From the NCBI GenBank assembly GCA_945485605.1, contig CALYSG010000098.1:1-6107 (forward strand): a DNA stretch of 6,107 nt. Reading direction: 5' to 3'. Within the stretch, counting starts at the first letter, position 1. Every line of letters starts with the position of its first letter. Shown piece after piece: positions 1 through 6,001 of the stretch. Origin of the DNA: an uncultured Clostridia bacterium (GTDB taxonomy: Bacteria; Bacillota; Clostridia; Oscillospirales; CAG-272). Under the pieces are notes generated by a model. That model was not told where the DNA came from, did no database searches, and saw only the letters and a program-made list of their open reading frames with translations. The position numbers and the translations under genes were made by a program.

Positions 1-126
1 CTCCCCCGTATCGGTGGTATCGACATTCGATGAGTCGGTGATATTCCCCTCCCCACCTGCCGAGCAGGCGGCAAATGTCGGAAGCGTCAGGCAAAGCATA
101 AGAATTGCACAAAGGATTTTCTTCAT
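1..126 (-). CDS. Lipoprotein, N-terminal part only (gene continues past left edge)
   Basis: This is the first 42 codons of a gene reading leftwards off the window. The start ATG is at 126-124, with an AAGGGGG ribosome binding site about 10 bases upstream (around 137-143). The translation begins MKKILCAILMLCLTLP, a short Lys-rich n-region and a hydrophobic core. It then reaches the lipobox TFAAC with the modified cysteine at residue 21, followed by a Gly/Ser/Thr/Asp-rich stretch that looks like a flexible tether. This is a lipoprotein signal peptide (signal peptidase II substrate), so the mature protein should be anchored on the outer face of the cytoplasmic membrane. The functional domain lies outside the window. 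The signal and tether resemble those of the solute-binding lipoprotein at the other end, so a binding protein is possible, but nothing visible proves it. The promoter at 159-187 almost certainly drives it. Confidence 0.85.
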   Translation of the reverse strand, partial: MKKILCAILMLCLTLPTFAACSAGGEGNITDSSNVDTTDTGE

Positions 127-158
127 ATTAAAATATCCCCCTTTTGTTTTCTTTCCTC

Positions 159-187
159 ATTTTATCCCATCAAAGGATTTTTGTCAA
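159..187 (-). promoter_or_regulatory. Sigma-A promoter for the left lipoprotein gene
   Basis: Read on the minus strand, 187-182 is a perfect -35 box TTGACA. A 17-base spacer follows, then the -10 box TAAAAT at 164-159, one mismatch from TATAAT. Transcription should start near 152, giving a leader of about 26 bases before the ATG at 126. The box sequences and spacing are identical to the promoter at 5973-6001. Confidence 0.85.
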
Positions 188-214
188 GTCGGGAAAGTAT
201 TTTTGCCTTTTACT

Positions 215-243
215 GTATAACCCGGAAAGCGCGGGCAATAATA
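215..243 (+). promoter_or_regulatory. Candidate sigma-F/G-type (forespore) promoter for the M23 gene
   Basis: GTATA at 215-219 matches the -35 element recognised by forespore sigma factors (GYATA type). GGCAATAATA at 234-243 matches every fixed position of the sigma-F -10 consensus GGNNANAHTR. The spacer is 14 bases, about one shorter than usual in Bacillus. A start near 250 would place the leader correctly ahead of the ribosome binding site at 264-269. No good TTGACA/TATAAT pair was found on this strand in 187-278. The match fits the SpoIIQ-like product of the downstream gene. The consensus is from recall of Bacillus promoters, so the assignment is a strong hint rather than proof. Confidence 0.55.
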
Positions 244-263
244 TTAGCAGACAACAAAAAAAC

Positions 264-269
264 AAGGAG
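264..269 (+). promoter_or_regulatory. Ribosome binding site that fixes the M23 start
   Basis: AAGGAG lies 9 bases before the ATG at 279. It decides between this start and an in-frame ATG at 144. The upstream ATG has no such site, would add 45 residues ahead of the short cytoplasmic tail, and lies upstream of the candidate promoter. Confidence 0.85.
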
Positions 270-278
270 TTACACAAA

Positions 279-1022
279 ATGTCGGACAAATTCAAAAATT
301 CAAAATTTTATCAGACCCTCAAGGACCCCAAGGTCAGCCGCGCACTCTATATCTCGCTCGTAGTCATTCTTGTGATCACGGCAATAGTCATCGGAGCCGT
401 CTCGGCAGCCAACCGCGCAAAGAACAACACCGGTAAAGTCCCCTCAAAGGACCCGAATACCACCGGAACGACCGAAAACAAAGACACCGGAACGACCGAA
501 AACAAGCCCGATGACGGCACGAAGGTACCGCTCCCCGGCGGCACGAAGCCCACGGGCAACGAGGTCCCCGAGCTTTCCCTTCCCGTTTCCGGAAAGGTCA
601 TCAAGCAGCACGACTCAAAGGTCCAGGTTTTCTCCCTCACAATGAACGATTACCGCGTACACCTCGGCGTTGACATCGCGACCGAGGAGGGTGCCGCTGT
701 CCTCGCCGCCGCAGACGGCAAGGTCAGAAAGATCTGGAAGGATCCTATGATGGGCTACTGCCTCGCGCTCGAGCATTCGGGCGACACCGTGACGGTCTAC
801 AAGAACCTCTCCGACACCCTTCCCGAGGGAATCAAAGAGGGCGTGACCGTCAAGGCGGGTGACAAGATCGCAAACGTCGGTGACAGCGCCCTTCTCGAGG
901 TAGCCGAAGAGCCGCATCTGCATTTCGAGGTCACGGTCAAGGATATTCAGACCGATCCCCTGACCTGCTTCTCGGAAAAAGATCTGAAAGCTCTCACTGT
1001 AGATACCGCATACGAGGATTGA
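279..1022 (+). CDS. Membrane-anchored M23/LytM-family protein, SpoIIQ-like
   Basis: The 247-residue protein has a short Lys-rich cytoplasmic tail (1-21), one transmembrane helix (about 22-43), a polar Thr/Asn/Asp/Pro-rich linker (45-97) and a LytM/peptidase M23 domain (about 98-227). The zinc motifs are complete: HxxxD at H128 and D132, and HxH at H213 and H215 in the sequence PHLHFEV. Active M23 enzymes are zinc endopeptidases that cut peptide cross-links in peptidoglycan. The layout, with the membrane helix near residues 22-43 and a single LytM domain, matches SpoIIQ, the forespore half of the channel that engages SpoIIIAH of the mother cell. The Bacillus subtilis protein has lost a catalytic ligand, whereas clostridial versions keep them, as here. 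The candidate sigma-F promoter supports this reading. No spoIIID gene follows, unlike in Bacillus, so another membrane M23 peptidase remains possible. The gene ends at a strong terminator and is monocistronic. Confidence 0.9.
   Translation: MSDKFKNSKFYQTLKDPKVSRALYISLVVILVITAIVIGAVSAANRAKNNTGKVPSKDPNTTGTTENKDTGTTENKPDDGTKVPLPGGTKPTGNEVPELSLPVSGKVIKQHDSKVQVFSLTMNDYRVHLGVDIATEEGAAVLAAADGKVRKIWKDPMMGYCLALEHSGDTVTVYKNLSDTLPEGIKEGVTVKAGDKIANVGDSALLEVAEEPHLHFEVTVKDIQTDPLTCFSEKDLKALTVDTAYED
461..505 (+). repeat. Tandem 24-base direct repeat in the M23 linker
   Basis: Bases 461-481 and 485-505 are identical over 21 bases, with a period of 24. They encode two copies of TGTTENK in the linker between the membrane helix and the LytM domain. 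Being in frame and a multiple of three, copy number could change by slippage and lengthen or shorten the tether without breaking the protein. Confidence 0.85.
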
Positions 1023-1025
1023 CCG

Positions 1026-1067
1026 AAAACGCCTTGAAGCCGGGTAAACGGCTTCAAGGCGTTTTTT
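1026..1067. terminator. Intrinsic terminator, probably shared by two convergent genes
   Basis: A perfect 15-bp stem (1028-1042 with 1049-1063) surrounds a 6-base loop, and two more A-T pairs extend it. On the plus strand it ends in six T's (1062-1067), a strong terminator four bases past the M23 stop codon. On the minus strand the tail is only TTTT (complement of 1026-1029), 43 bases beyond the EEP lipoprotein stop. It can therefore serve both genes, more weakly in that direction. No other terminator candidate is seen between 1023 and 1109. Confidence 0.92.
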
Positions 1068-1109
1068 CATATGTTGAGCTATTTACATAAAACAGCTGTC
1101 GGGAATGAC

Positions 1110-2843
1110 TTAATATATGCAATACTCGCAGAAAACGGGGTAGTGGTCGGACGGAAGTTCGCCGTCTATCTTCTCGGAGCAGACCCTGAAGCTCTTTGCG
1201 TAGATCGAGGTCGGTGTGAAGAATACGTAATCAAGTACCTTTTCCGATTTCGGGAAGGTAATGCCGGTATCCGGTACCTCGGCTGCCTTCGCGGCGTCAA
1301 GATATCCGGCTCCCGTCACCGCCGAATACACATTACTTGTGCGCTGGTCATTGAAGTCTCCGGTTATAATGGTTGCGTAATTCCCGAGCTTTGCCACTTC
1401 GCGCAGCAGTACCTTTATCTGCTTCTCTCTCGGAGCCGAGCTCGTGTGCTCAAGGTGCGTGTTCACGTGTAAGAGCTGCTTCCCGGTCGCCTTGTCTTCA
1501 AGCAGGGCGTAGGTCATGATCCTCGGATAAGATGAATCGTCGTACTTGGTATTCGGCGTATCGGGTGTCGGGGACAGCCACTTCGTGCCGCTGTCGAGCA
1601 GCTTGAACTTATCCTTCCTGTAGAACACCGCGGAGTATTCCCCGACGTCGCCGCCGTTCCTTCCGACTCCGACATAGTCGTAATACTTCATCAGATCGCT
1701 GTTCTTGAAAATGCGCATCCAGTTCGGAGACGCCTCCTGAACGCCGAACGTATCGGGCATATATTTGAGGATCATTGTAATTACGCGGTTTTTCCTTGCC
1801 TCATCGGGCGCGGAAGTTAGGATATTGAAGCTCATAACGCTGAGCTTTTCCTCGTTGCCGAAGGCTTCGACTCGCTTACCCTCGACCGAAAGAGTACCGC
1901 AGCTGCCCTCGACCTTCACGGAGGACACGAGCTTTTGCACCGCCGCGCAAAGTCCCGCCATGCTTTCGGAGTAGATCCATATGTCCTTCCCGTCAAAGGC
2001 AATGTAGAACCTGTTCGGCTCCTGTGCCGCGGTGCTCGACGAGATGAAGCTGTCCCTTTCGGCTCTCATTGCGTCGGTCACGGACTGCGCGTCGCCGATA
2101 AGTATATTATGTCCCTCCGATGACGCCTCTGTCGATAACGGCATCACGTATCCGGAAAGGTCTATCACGCTCCGATAAAGAGTCTCCGCCGCTGTCTTTC
2201 CGGCGGAAGAGCCCCTTGCGTATACTACCGTATATTCGTTTATCGCCACGCCGTTCAGCTTGAGTTCGTCAAAGGTGTATTCGTCGGTGAAAACGTAAGG
2301 CTCGCCCGCGAAGAATTTTCCGTCGTCACGTTTCGACGTAAGGAAATCCTCGATGAATTTTTCGATCGCCTTCAGAGTCGTATCGTCGGTATGTCCCGCT
2401 ATAACGAGCCTGTTGCCGGAAAGACGGTAGCCGTAGTCGCCGTAGCGAAGCTCGGACAGCAGAGCCTTCGTCTCCGGACGGTCGGAATTCCCGAGAACTA
2501 TCTCATATTCCCCCATCGGGAAGTTTGGATCATCCTCACGGTAAAAGTCGTCGCAGACGTTGAGGTCAACGCCGTAGAGTTCTTTGATCTTGTCGTGTAT
2601 GCTGCGCATGGCATCGATGAGATCGACGCTCGAGCGCTGAGGTCTGACTATGCTGAATTTTGTCAGATCCTCCGAGCTGATCTCCTCGGGCTTCTGCGGT
2701 TCGGTAGCATCCGTGTCGATTTTTTCGCTCTGATCGGATGTAACGGCATCTGTCGTGTCCGTGCCGTTTCCGGTCACGCTGCAGGAGGTAAAGCAAAGGA
2801 TAAGCATAATAAGCGCGCAGACAGCTGAAAATATCCGTTTCAT
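1110..2843 (-). CDS. Lipoprotein with C-terminal endonuclease/exonuclease/phosphatase (EEP) domain
   Basis: The 577-residue protein begins with a lipoprotein signal peptide (lipobox FTSC, cysteine 21) and a Thr/Asp/Glu-rich tether to about residue 60. Two alpha/beta units follow, about 62-170 and 197-312. Each has the pattern of an extended strand (FSIVRP or YTVVYA), a helix, a strand ending in (V/I)LxG with N or D next (EIVLGN, NILIGD), a strand carrying a short G-N/K-(L/I) motif, and a closing helix. These resemble the non-catalytic N-terminal domains of some carbohydrate-active enzymes. The EEP fold spans about 334-577 with every catalytic motif intact: N340 in SFN, E370 in VQE, H463 in NTH, D496 and N498 in GDFND, D538 in LDY, and D566/H567 in SDH. 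EEP enzymes are metal-dependent phosphodiesterases or phosphatases acting on nucleic acids, sphingomyelin or inositol phosphates; the substrate here cannot be told. The start is supported by AAAGGA six bases upstream. The gene lies 36 bases after the HAD gene, so the two are probably one operon. Confidence 0.9.
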   Translation of the reverse strand: MKRIFSAVCALIMLILCFTSCSVTGNGTDTTDAVTSDQSEKIDTDATEPQKPEEISSEDLTKFSIVRPQRSSVDLIDAMRSIHDKIKELYGVDLNVCDDFYREDDPNFPMGEYEIVLGNSDRPETKALLSELRYGDYGYRLSGNRLVIAGHTDDTTLKAIEKFIEDFLTSKRDDGKFFAGEPYVFTDEYTFDELKLNGVAINEYTVVYARGSSAGKTAAETLYRSVIDLSGYVMPLSTEASSEGHNILIGDAQSVTDAMRAERDSFISSSTAAQEPNRFYIAFDGKDIWIYSESMAGLCAAVQKLVSSVKVEGSCGTLSVEGKRVEAFGNEEKLSVMSFNILTSAPDEARKNRVITMILKYMPDTFGVQEASPNWMRIFKNSDLMKYYDYVGVGRNGGDVGEYSAVFYRKDKFKLLDSGTKWLSPTPDTPNTKYDDSSYPRIMTYALLEDKATGKQLLHVNTHLEHTSSAPREKQIKVLLREVAKLGNYATIITGDFNDQRTSNVYSAVTGAGYLDAAKAAEVPDTGITFPKSEKVLDYVFFTPTSIYAKSFRVCSEKIDGELPSDHYPVFCEYCIY

Positions 2844-2879
2844 GAAATATCCTTTCCCGGCATCTTTGCCGTTAAAAAT

Positions 2880-3533
2880 TCATTTTTGCGGAAGACCGAA
2901 GATGTCCTCAAGTCGGTCGATAACCCCGCAACAGTTGCAGGTCTCAAGAATCGCCCTTGACTGATGCCCGGCGGCGCAAAGCACGCAGTCGGCTCCGATA
3001 TGCTCCGCAACGTCGGCGTCGTGCGTCGTGTCACCTATGAAAAGCGCCGTATCGTTGCGGTGAAGGTCACGCCATGCTCCCGCGATAAGCGCCTTGCTCC
3101 CCGCGTGTATATTTCCGAGTCCGTACACGTCGGTAAAGTATTCCGAGATGCCTATATCGCCGAGCTGACGTTCAAGCATCGTCTTTTCGGTCGCCGAGAT
3201 GACGTATTGCCGTATTCCCGCCCTTTTGAAATATTCAAGCAGCTCCGAAGCACCCGCGCATAGCCCCGATGAAGCCGAGTTTCGGTTGTATTCGTTAATC
3301 CATTCCACGGCGACATTATCAAAGCTCTCTTTCTTGAAGTCGAATCCGAGCTTTTCGTAGTATCCGATTACCGGAAAGCCAAAGACCTCCCTGTAATATT
3401 CGCGGTCGGGGATCGTCGGCAGTCCGCGTGCGGCAAGCAACGTGTTTACGCTTGCGATCCCCGCGTCCACATCGTCAAAAAGAGTCCCGTTGAAGTCCCA
3501 CAGTATTGCCGAATAGTTTGAAAGTTTCTTCAT
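2880..3533 (-). CDS. HAD-superfamily hydrolase, phosphoglycolate phosphatase-like, with DxN motif I
   Basis: This 217-residue cytoplasmic protein has no signal peptide. All four HAD motifs are visible: motif I WDFNGTL with nucleophile D13, motif II VISATE with S113, motif III lysine K147, and motif IV GDTTHDAD with D168 and D172. A helical cap occupies about residues 20-90, the C1 cap arrangement of phosphoglycolate phosphatase and beta-phosphoglucomutase relatives. Members form an aspartyl-phosphate intermediate on D13. The second acid of DxD, the usual general acid/base, is asparagine here (N15), which is found in a subset of bacterial HAD proteins and leaves substrate and rate uncertain. 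The gene is upstream of the EEP lipoprotein gene by 36 bases. In-frame TAA lies two codons before ATG 3533, so no earlier start exists. The only purine-rich site, AAAAGGA, is just one base from the ATG, which is abnormally close. Confidence 0.88.
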   Translation of the reverse strand: MKKLSNYSAILWDFNGTLFDDVDAGIASVNTLLAARGLPTIPDREYYREVFGFPVIGYYEKLGFDFKKESFDNVAVEWINEYNRNSASSGLCAGASELLEYFKRAGIRQYVISATEKTMLERQLGDIGISEYFTDVYGLGNIHAGSKALIAGAWRDLHRNDTALFIGDTTHDADVAEHIGADCVLCAAGHQSRAILETCNCCGVIDRLEDIFGLPQK

Positions 3534-3546
3534 ATCCTTTTATAAT

Positions 3547-3592
3547 AAGATTCCGGAGCGACCGGGCGACCGCCCGGTTGCTCCGGAATCTT
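3547..3592 (-). terminator. Strong intergenic hairpin, weak or partial terminator
   Basis: Bases 3547-3567 pair with 3572-3592 to form a 21-bp stem with a single G-U pair and a 4-base loop. It lies 31 bases after the stop of the solute-binding protein gene and 5 bases before the AAAAGGA of the HAD gene. On the minus strand the bases after the stem are ATTATA rather than a run of T, so termination is probably incomplete. It may stabilise the 3' end of the upstream message or reduce expression of the HAD and EEP genes. No separate promoter for those genes was seen in 3534-3660. Confidence 0.6.
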
Positions 3593-3623
3593 TCTGTGTA
3601 TTTATTTGCTTTTTACGCCCGGG

Positions 3624-5921
3624 TCAGTCGACGACGTATCCCATTCCTTCATACCATATGAAGTAGTTGTAGAAGAGTCCGAACTCGTTGCCCTCATCGG
3701 TAGCCATTCTGATAAGGGGATCGGAGTTGAGTGCCAGGTTTGCTTCCGAGATGACTTCCTTCAGTTCTTCGGAGGTCTTGCAGGCGGCAAACTTCGGCTC
3801 ATAGATCTCGGTGTAGTATTTCACACGGTCGTAGAGAGAGAAGTCGATCGTCTGCACATACTCGTTTACGTCAAAGCCCATGAGAACGTCATACTTCGCG
3901 TCACGGTTCTGCTGTTTGCCGTAATCCCAGATGTTGTAGATCATATTTTCCTCGGGATAGGCTATGAAGGTATTACCGGTCTTGTTTATATCCATACGGT
4001 AATAGTCGTTGAGTCTGCTTATCGTCGTATAAGTTCTTCCGCCGACGACCGTGGTCGAGGTGTTGTAGTCGTAACCGGCAACGCCGTACTGGATAAGGTT
4101 GCGGAACGCGGGGTTGGTCGTCAGATATGTTATTATCTTCATGCTTCTCGCAAGGTCGACGGACGACGCGCTCACGGCGAAGAGGTTTTCGCAGACCTCG
4201 GTCGCATAAGCCTTCGGATATTCGAGAACGACCATATAGTAGTCTTTTCCGAGAGTTACCTCAAGGTCCTTGCCTCCGTTGAGTATCGCCATACCTACCT
4301 GCTTGCCTTCCTTATGAAGCGCCTCGATATCACCTTCGGTGTAGAGACCGGAAGACTTAAGGTCGAGGAACCTTACATTCTGGCTCGTGAAATCCGCGCT
4401 TGACGTGATCGTACGTACGGGAACGCGCTGCCCCTCGTCGGCTGCCTTCGGAAGGCTCGTGCCGAGAATGGAGAAGCTGTCGCGGTCAAGGGATGCGCTC
4501 TCGACCGTGAAGCGGTTGAGAACCTTTCTGTCGGTTATTATCTGGGTATACGCCGAGCCGCTCTTGAGGAAGTAGACTGTATTCTTGTCAAATTCCTTGA
4601 GCTTCTTTACCTCGGTATATCCGGAGATGGTATAATATTTCGTGCCCGCCTTGAATTCGGTCTCCTCATGATAGAAGCCGTAGGAATCCTTCGTGTAATA
4701 CTTTACTCCGCTCTTGAATTCGGTAAGGTTCTTCGCCTCGGTAGCCTTCGGTTTATAATAGGATATCGTTTCGTCGGGCTTCAGGTATATTCTGTGATAT
4801 TCGCCGTATTCGTCGCGGTGATAGTAGGTCTTGCTGCTGTCGTAGGACTCGAAGTTCTCGACCGCGGTATATTCGTAGTTGAGAGCCCAGTAGAGCACGT
4901 TTGCCTCGGTAAGGTCTTCCTCCTTTGCAACGAAGGGCAGAACGGGAGTATACGTCGGATCTTCCTTCATCGCCTCGTTCTGCTGCTGAAGCTCGTTCAG
5001 AAAGTCGAGAACGTAGTCATCCGAGACAGAGGATATGCTCTGTATATTATACTGGTAAAAATCGAAGAGCTCCTTGTTTATGAGAAGGTATTTATAGTTG
5101 CCTATCGCCTTGTTGTTGGGAACACCGTAGGTCACATCTCCGCTCTTCGCGGCATCCATGAATTTATCGTTGACATAGGTAAGTATAGCCTTTGAAGTAC
5201 CCGAAAGCTCTTCGTCAAGCTCGGCGAGCCAGCCGTTCTTTATATATCTCTGATAGTTATCGTAGCCGCAGACGCAGATGATGTCTACCTGATTCGGCAG
5301 GGCGTCGGGGTATTTGAGCTCCGCGATACCGTATTCGTTCTTTATCGTCTCCGCCTCGGTGACGACGGTGTCATCGGGGTCGATTATCGCCTCGGAATAG
5401 GATGCGTACTGAGGATAATCCTTGTAGAACATTTCCCTTATCTGGGCGGTGTCCTTGATACCGAACGCCTTCATTCTCTTGGTGTATGCCTTGAGCTTAT
5501 CCTTTGCCTCGGTCCTGATCAGCTTTTCTCTTGCCTGATATTCCATCAGCTTCTCGACGACCTCATATTCCTCCTCGGTATAGAAGGAAACGACGAGATG
5601 GGTCCTGAATTTTGCTTTCGTTATCTTGTCGATCTCGGCGGCAACGCGCTGATACGATTGGCGGACGTTGTACGCCTCTCTGTATTCGGCGGAATCCCCG
5701 CCCTTCTCTGTCTTTATCTTGTCAAGCTCCGCGGCTGTCGGCACATGGCGCTCCGTGATAAGGAACATGGTAAGCGTTTCGGTCGTCTGGTCTGCCTCAC
5801 TTGTTGCACTGCCGGTAGTATCGGTCGACTCCCCCCCGAAGTTGAGACCGCAACCCGCCATAAGGCATATCGGAACGATCATAAGAAGTGCCAAAGTAAG
5901 GCACAACAGTTTTTTTCTCAT
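3624..5921 (-). CDS. Extracellular solute-binding lipoprotein with two large insertions
   Basis: The 765-residue protein has a signal peptide ending in lipobox LMAGC (cysteine 24) and a Ser/Thr/Asp tether to about residue 48. The type-I/family-1 solute-binding fold is recognised by its landmarks: DIICVCGYDNYQRYIKNG followed by LAELDEEL (213-239), the YGVPNNKAIGNYKYLLINKELF stretch (265-286), and a C-terminal segment 578-618 with VSASSVDLARSMKIITYL and QYGVAGYDYN. Such proteins deliver sugars, oligosaccharides or other ligands to an ABC importer. It exceeds the usual 420-550 residues because of a Lys/Glu-rich, probably helical insertion (about 129-205) and a Tyr-rich repeat block (about 357-465). 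No permease or ATPase gene adjoins it, so its transporter, if any, is encoded elsewhere. ATG 5921 is supported by AAGGAGG 11 bases upstream. The promoter is at 5973-6001. The ligand is unknown. Confidence 0.85.
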   Translation of the reverse strand: MRKKLLCLTLALLMIVPICLMAGCGLNFGGESTDTTGSATSEADQTTETLTMFLITERHVPTAAELDKIKTEKGGDSAEYREAYNVRQSYQRVAAEIDKITKAKFRTHLVVSFYTEEEYEVVEKLMEYQAREKLIRTEAKDKLKAYTKRMKAFGIKDTAQIREMFYKDYPQYASYSEAIIDPDDTVVTEAETIKNEYGIAELKYPDALPNQVDIICVCGYDNYQRYIKNGWLAELDEELSGTSKAILTYVNDKFMDAAKSGDVTYGVPNNKAIGNYKYLLINKELFDFYQYNIQSISSVSDDYVLDFLNELQQQNEAMKEDPTYTPVLPFVAKEEDLTEANVLYWALNYEYTAVENFESYDSSKTYYHRDEYGEYHRIYLKPDETISYYKPKATEAKNLTEFKSGVKYYTKDSYGFYHEETEFKAGTKYYTISGYTEVKKLKEFDKNTVYFLKSGSAYTQIITDRKVLNRFTVESASLDRDSFSILGTSLPKAADEGQRVPVRTITSSADFTSQNVRFLDLKSSGLYTEGDIEALHKEGKQVGMAILNGGKDLEVTLGKDYYMVVLEYPKAYATEVCENLFAVSASSVDLARSMKIITYLTTNPAFRNLIQYGVAGYDYNTSTTVVGGRTYTTISRLNDYYRMDINKTGNTFIAYPEENMIYNIWDYGKQQNRDAKYDVLMGFDVNEYVQTIDFSLYDRVKYYTEIYEPKFAACKTSEELKEVISEANLALNSDPLIRMATDEGNEFGLFYNYFIWYEGMGYVVD
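4527..4853 (-). repeat. Five tandem ~21-residue Tyr-Tyr repeats inside the solute-binding protein
   Basis: Aromatic pairs at residues 366-367, 388-389, 408-409, 429-430 (all YY) and 450-451 (YF) recur every 20-22 residues. Three units share the closing EF at 401-402, 422-423 and 443-444, with a period of exactly 21. The unit pattern is roughly EF-x-x-(G/N)-x-x-YY-T, a few polar residues, then another Tyr. The copies have diverged in DNA sequence, so this is a protein repeat rather than a recent duplication. It sits between the two halves of the binding fold. Confidence 0.8.
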
Positions 5922-5932
5922 AGGAAAAATTC

Positions 5933-5939
5933 CCTCCTT
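5933..5939 (-). promoter_or_regulatory. Ribosome binding site of the solute-binding protein gene
   Basis: AAGGAGG on the minus strand is a perfect Shine-Dalgarno match, 11 bases from ATG 5921. The bases between include GGAA and TTCC, which could form a small 4-bp hairpin next to the site. This is too weak to claim regulation. Confidence 0.85.
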
Positions 5940-5972
5940 GCGAATACAGGCTATACCTATTGATACTATTCT

Positions 5973-6001
5973 ATTTTACACCAAACGCAAGCCTCTGTCA
6001 A
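5973..6001 (-). promoter_or_regulatory. Sigma-A promoter for the solute-binding protein gene
   Basis: On the minus strand, TTGACA at 6001-5996, a 17-base spacer, and TAAAAT at 5978-5973. Transcription should begin near 5966, giving a leader of about 45 bases. It could also serve the HAD and EEP genes downstream by read-through past the hairpin at 3547-3592. Boxes and spacing are the same as at 159-187. Confidence 0.88.

Noticed and set aside
144..278. In-frame 45-codon extension of the M23 gene to an ATG at 144
   Set aside because: It has no ribosome binding site, overlaps both promoters, and would disturb the normal short tail before the membrane helix; the AAGGAG before 279 marks the real start.
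1071..1472. Plus-strand open frame opposite the end of the EEP gene
   Set aside because: It is antisense to the catalytic motifs of the EEP domain and starts just after a terminator with no promoter or ribosome binding site.
3534..3570. Possible -10 box TATTAT just upstream of the HAD start, implying a leaderless message
   Set aside because: The matching -35 position (GTCGCC) lies inside the hairpin stem and does not resemble TTGACA.
3606..4403. A 265-codon open frame on the plus strand opposite the solute-binding protein gene
   Set aside because: It is fully antisense to a well-supported gene, shows no domain, signal or ribosome binding site, and arises from the codon bias of the real frame.
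4668..5195. Plus-strand 175-codon open frame with hydrophobic stretches
   Set aside because: The Val/Leu/Ile-rich look is the complement of Glu/Lys/Tyr-rich codons on the minus strand; there is no start signal.
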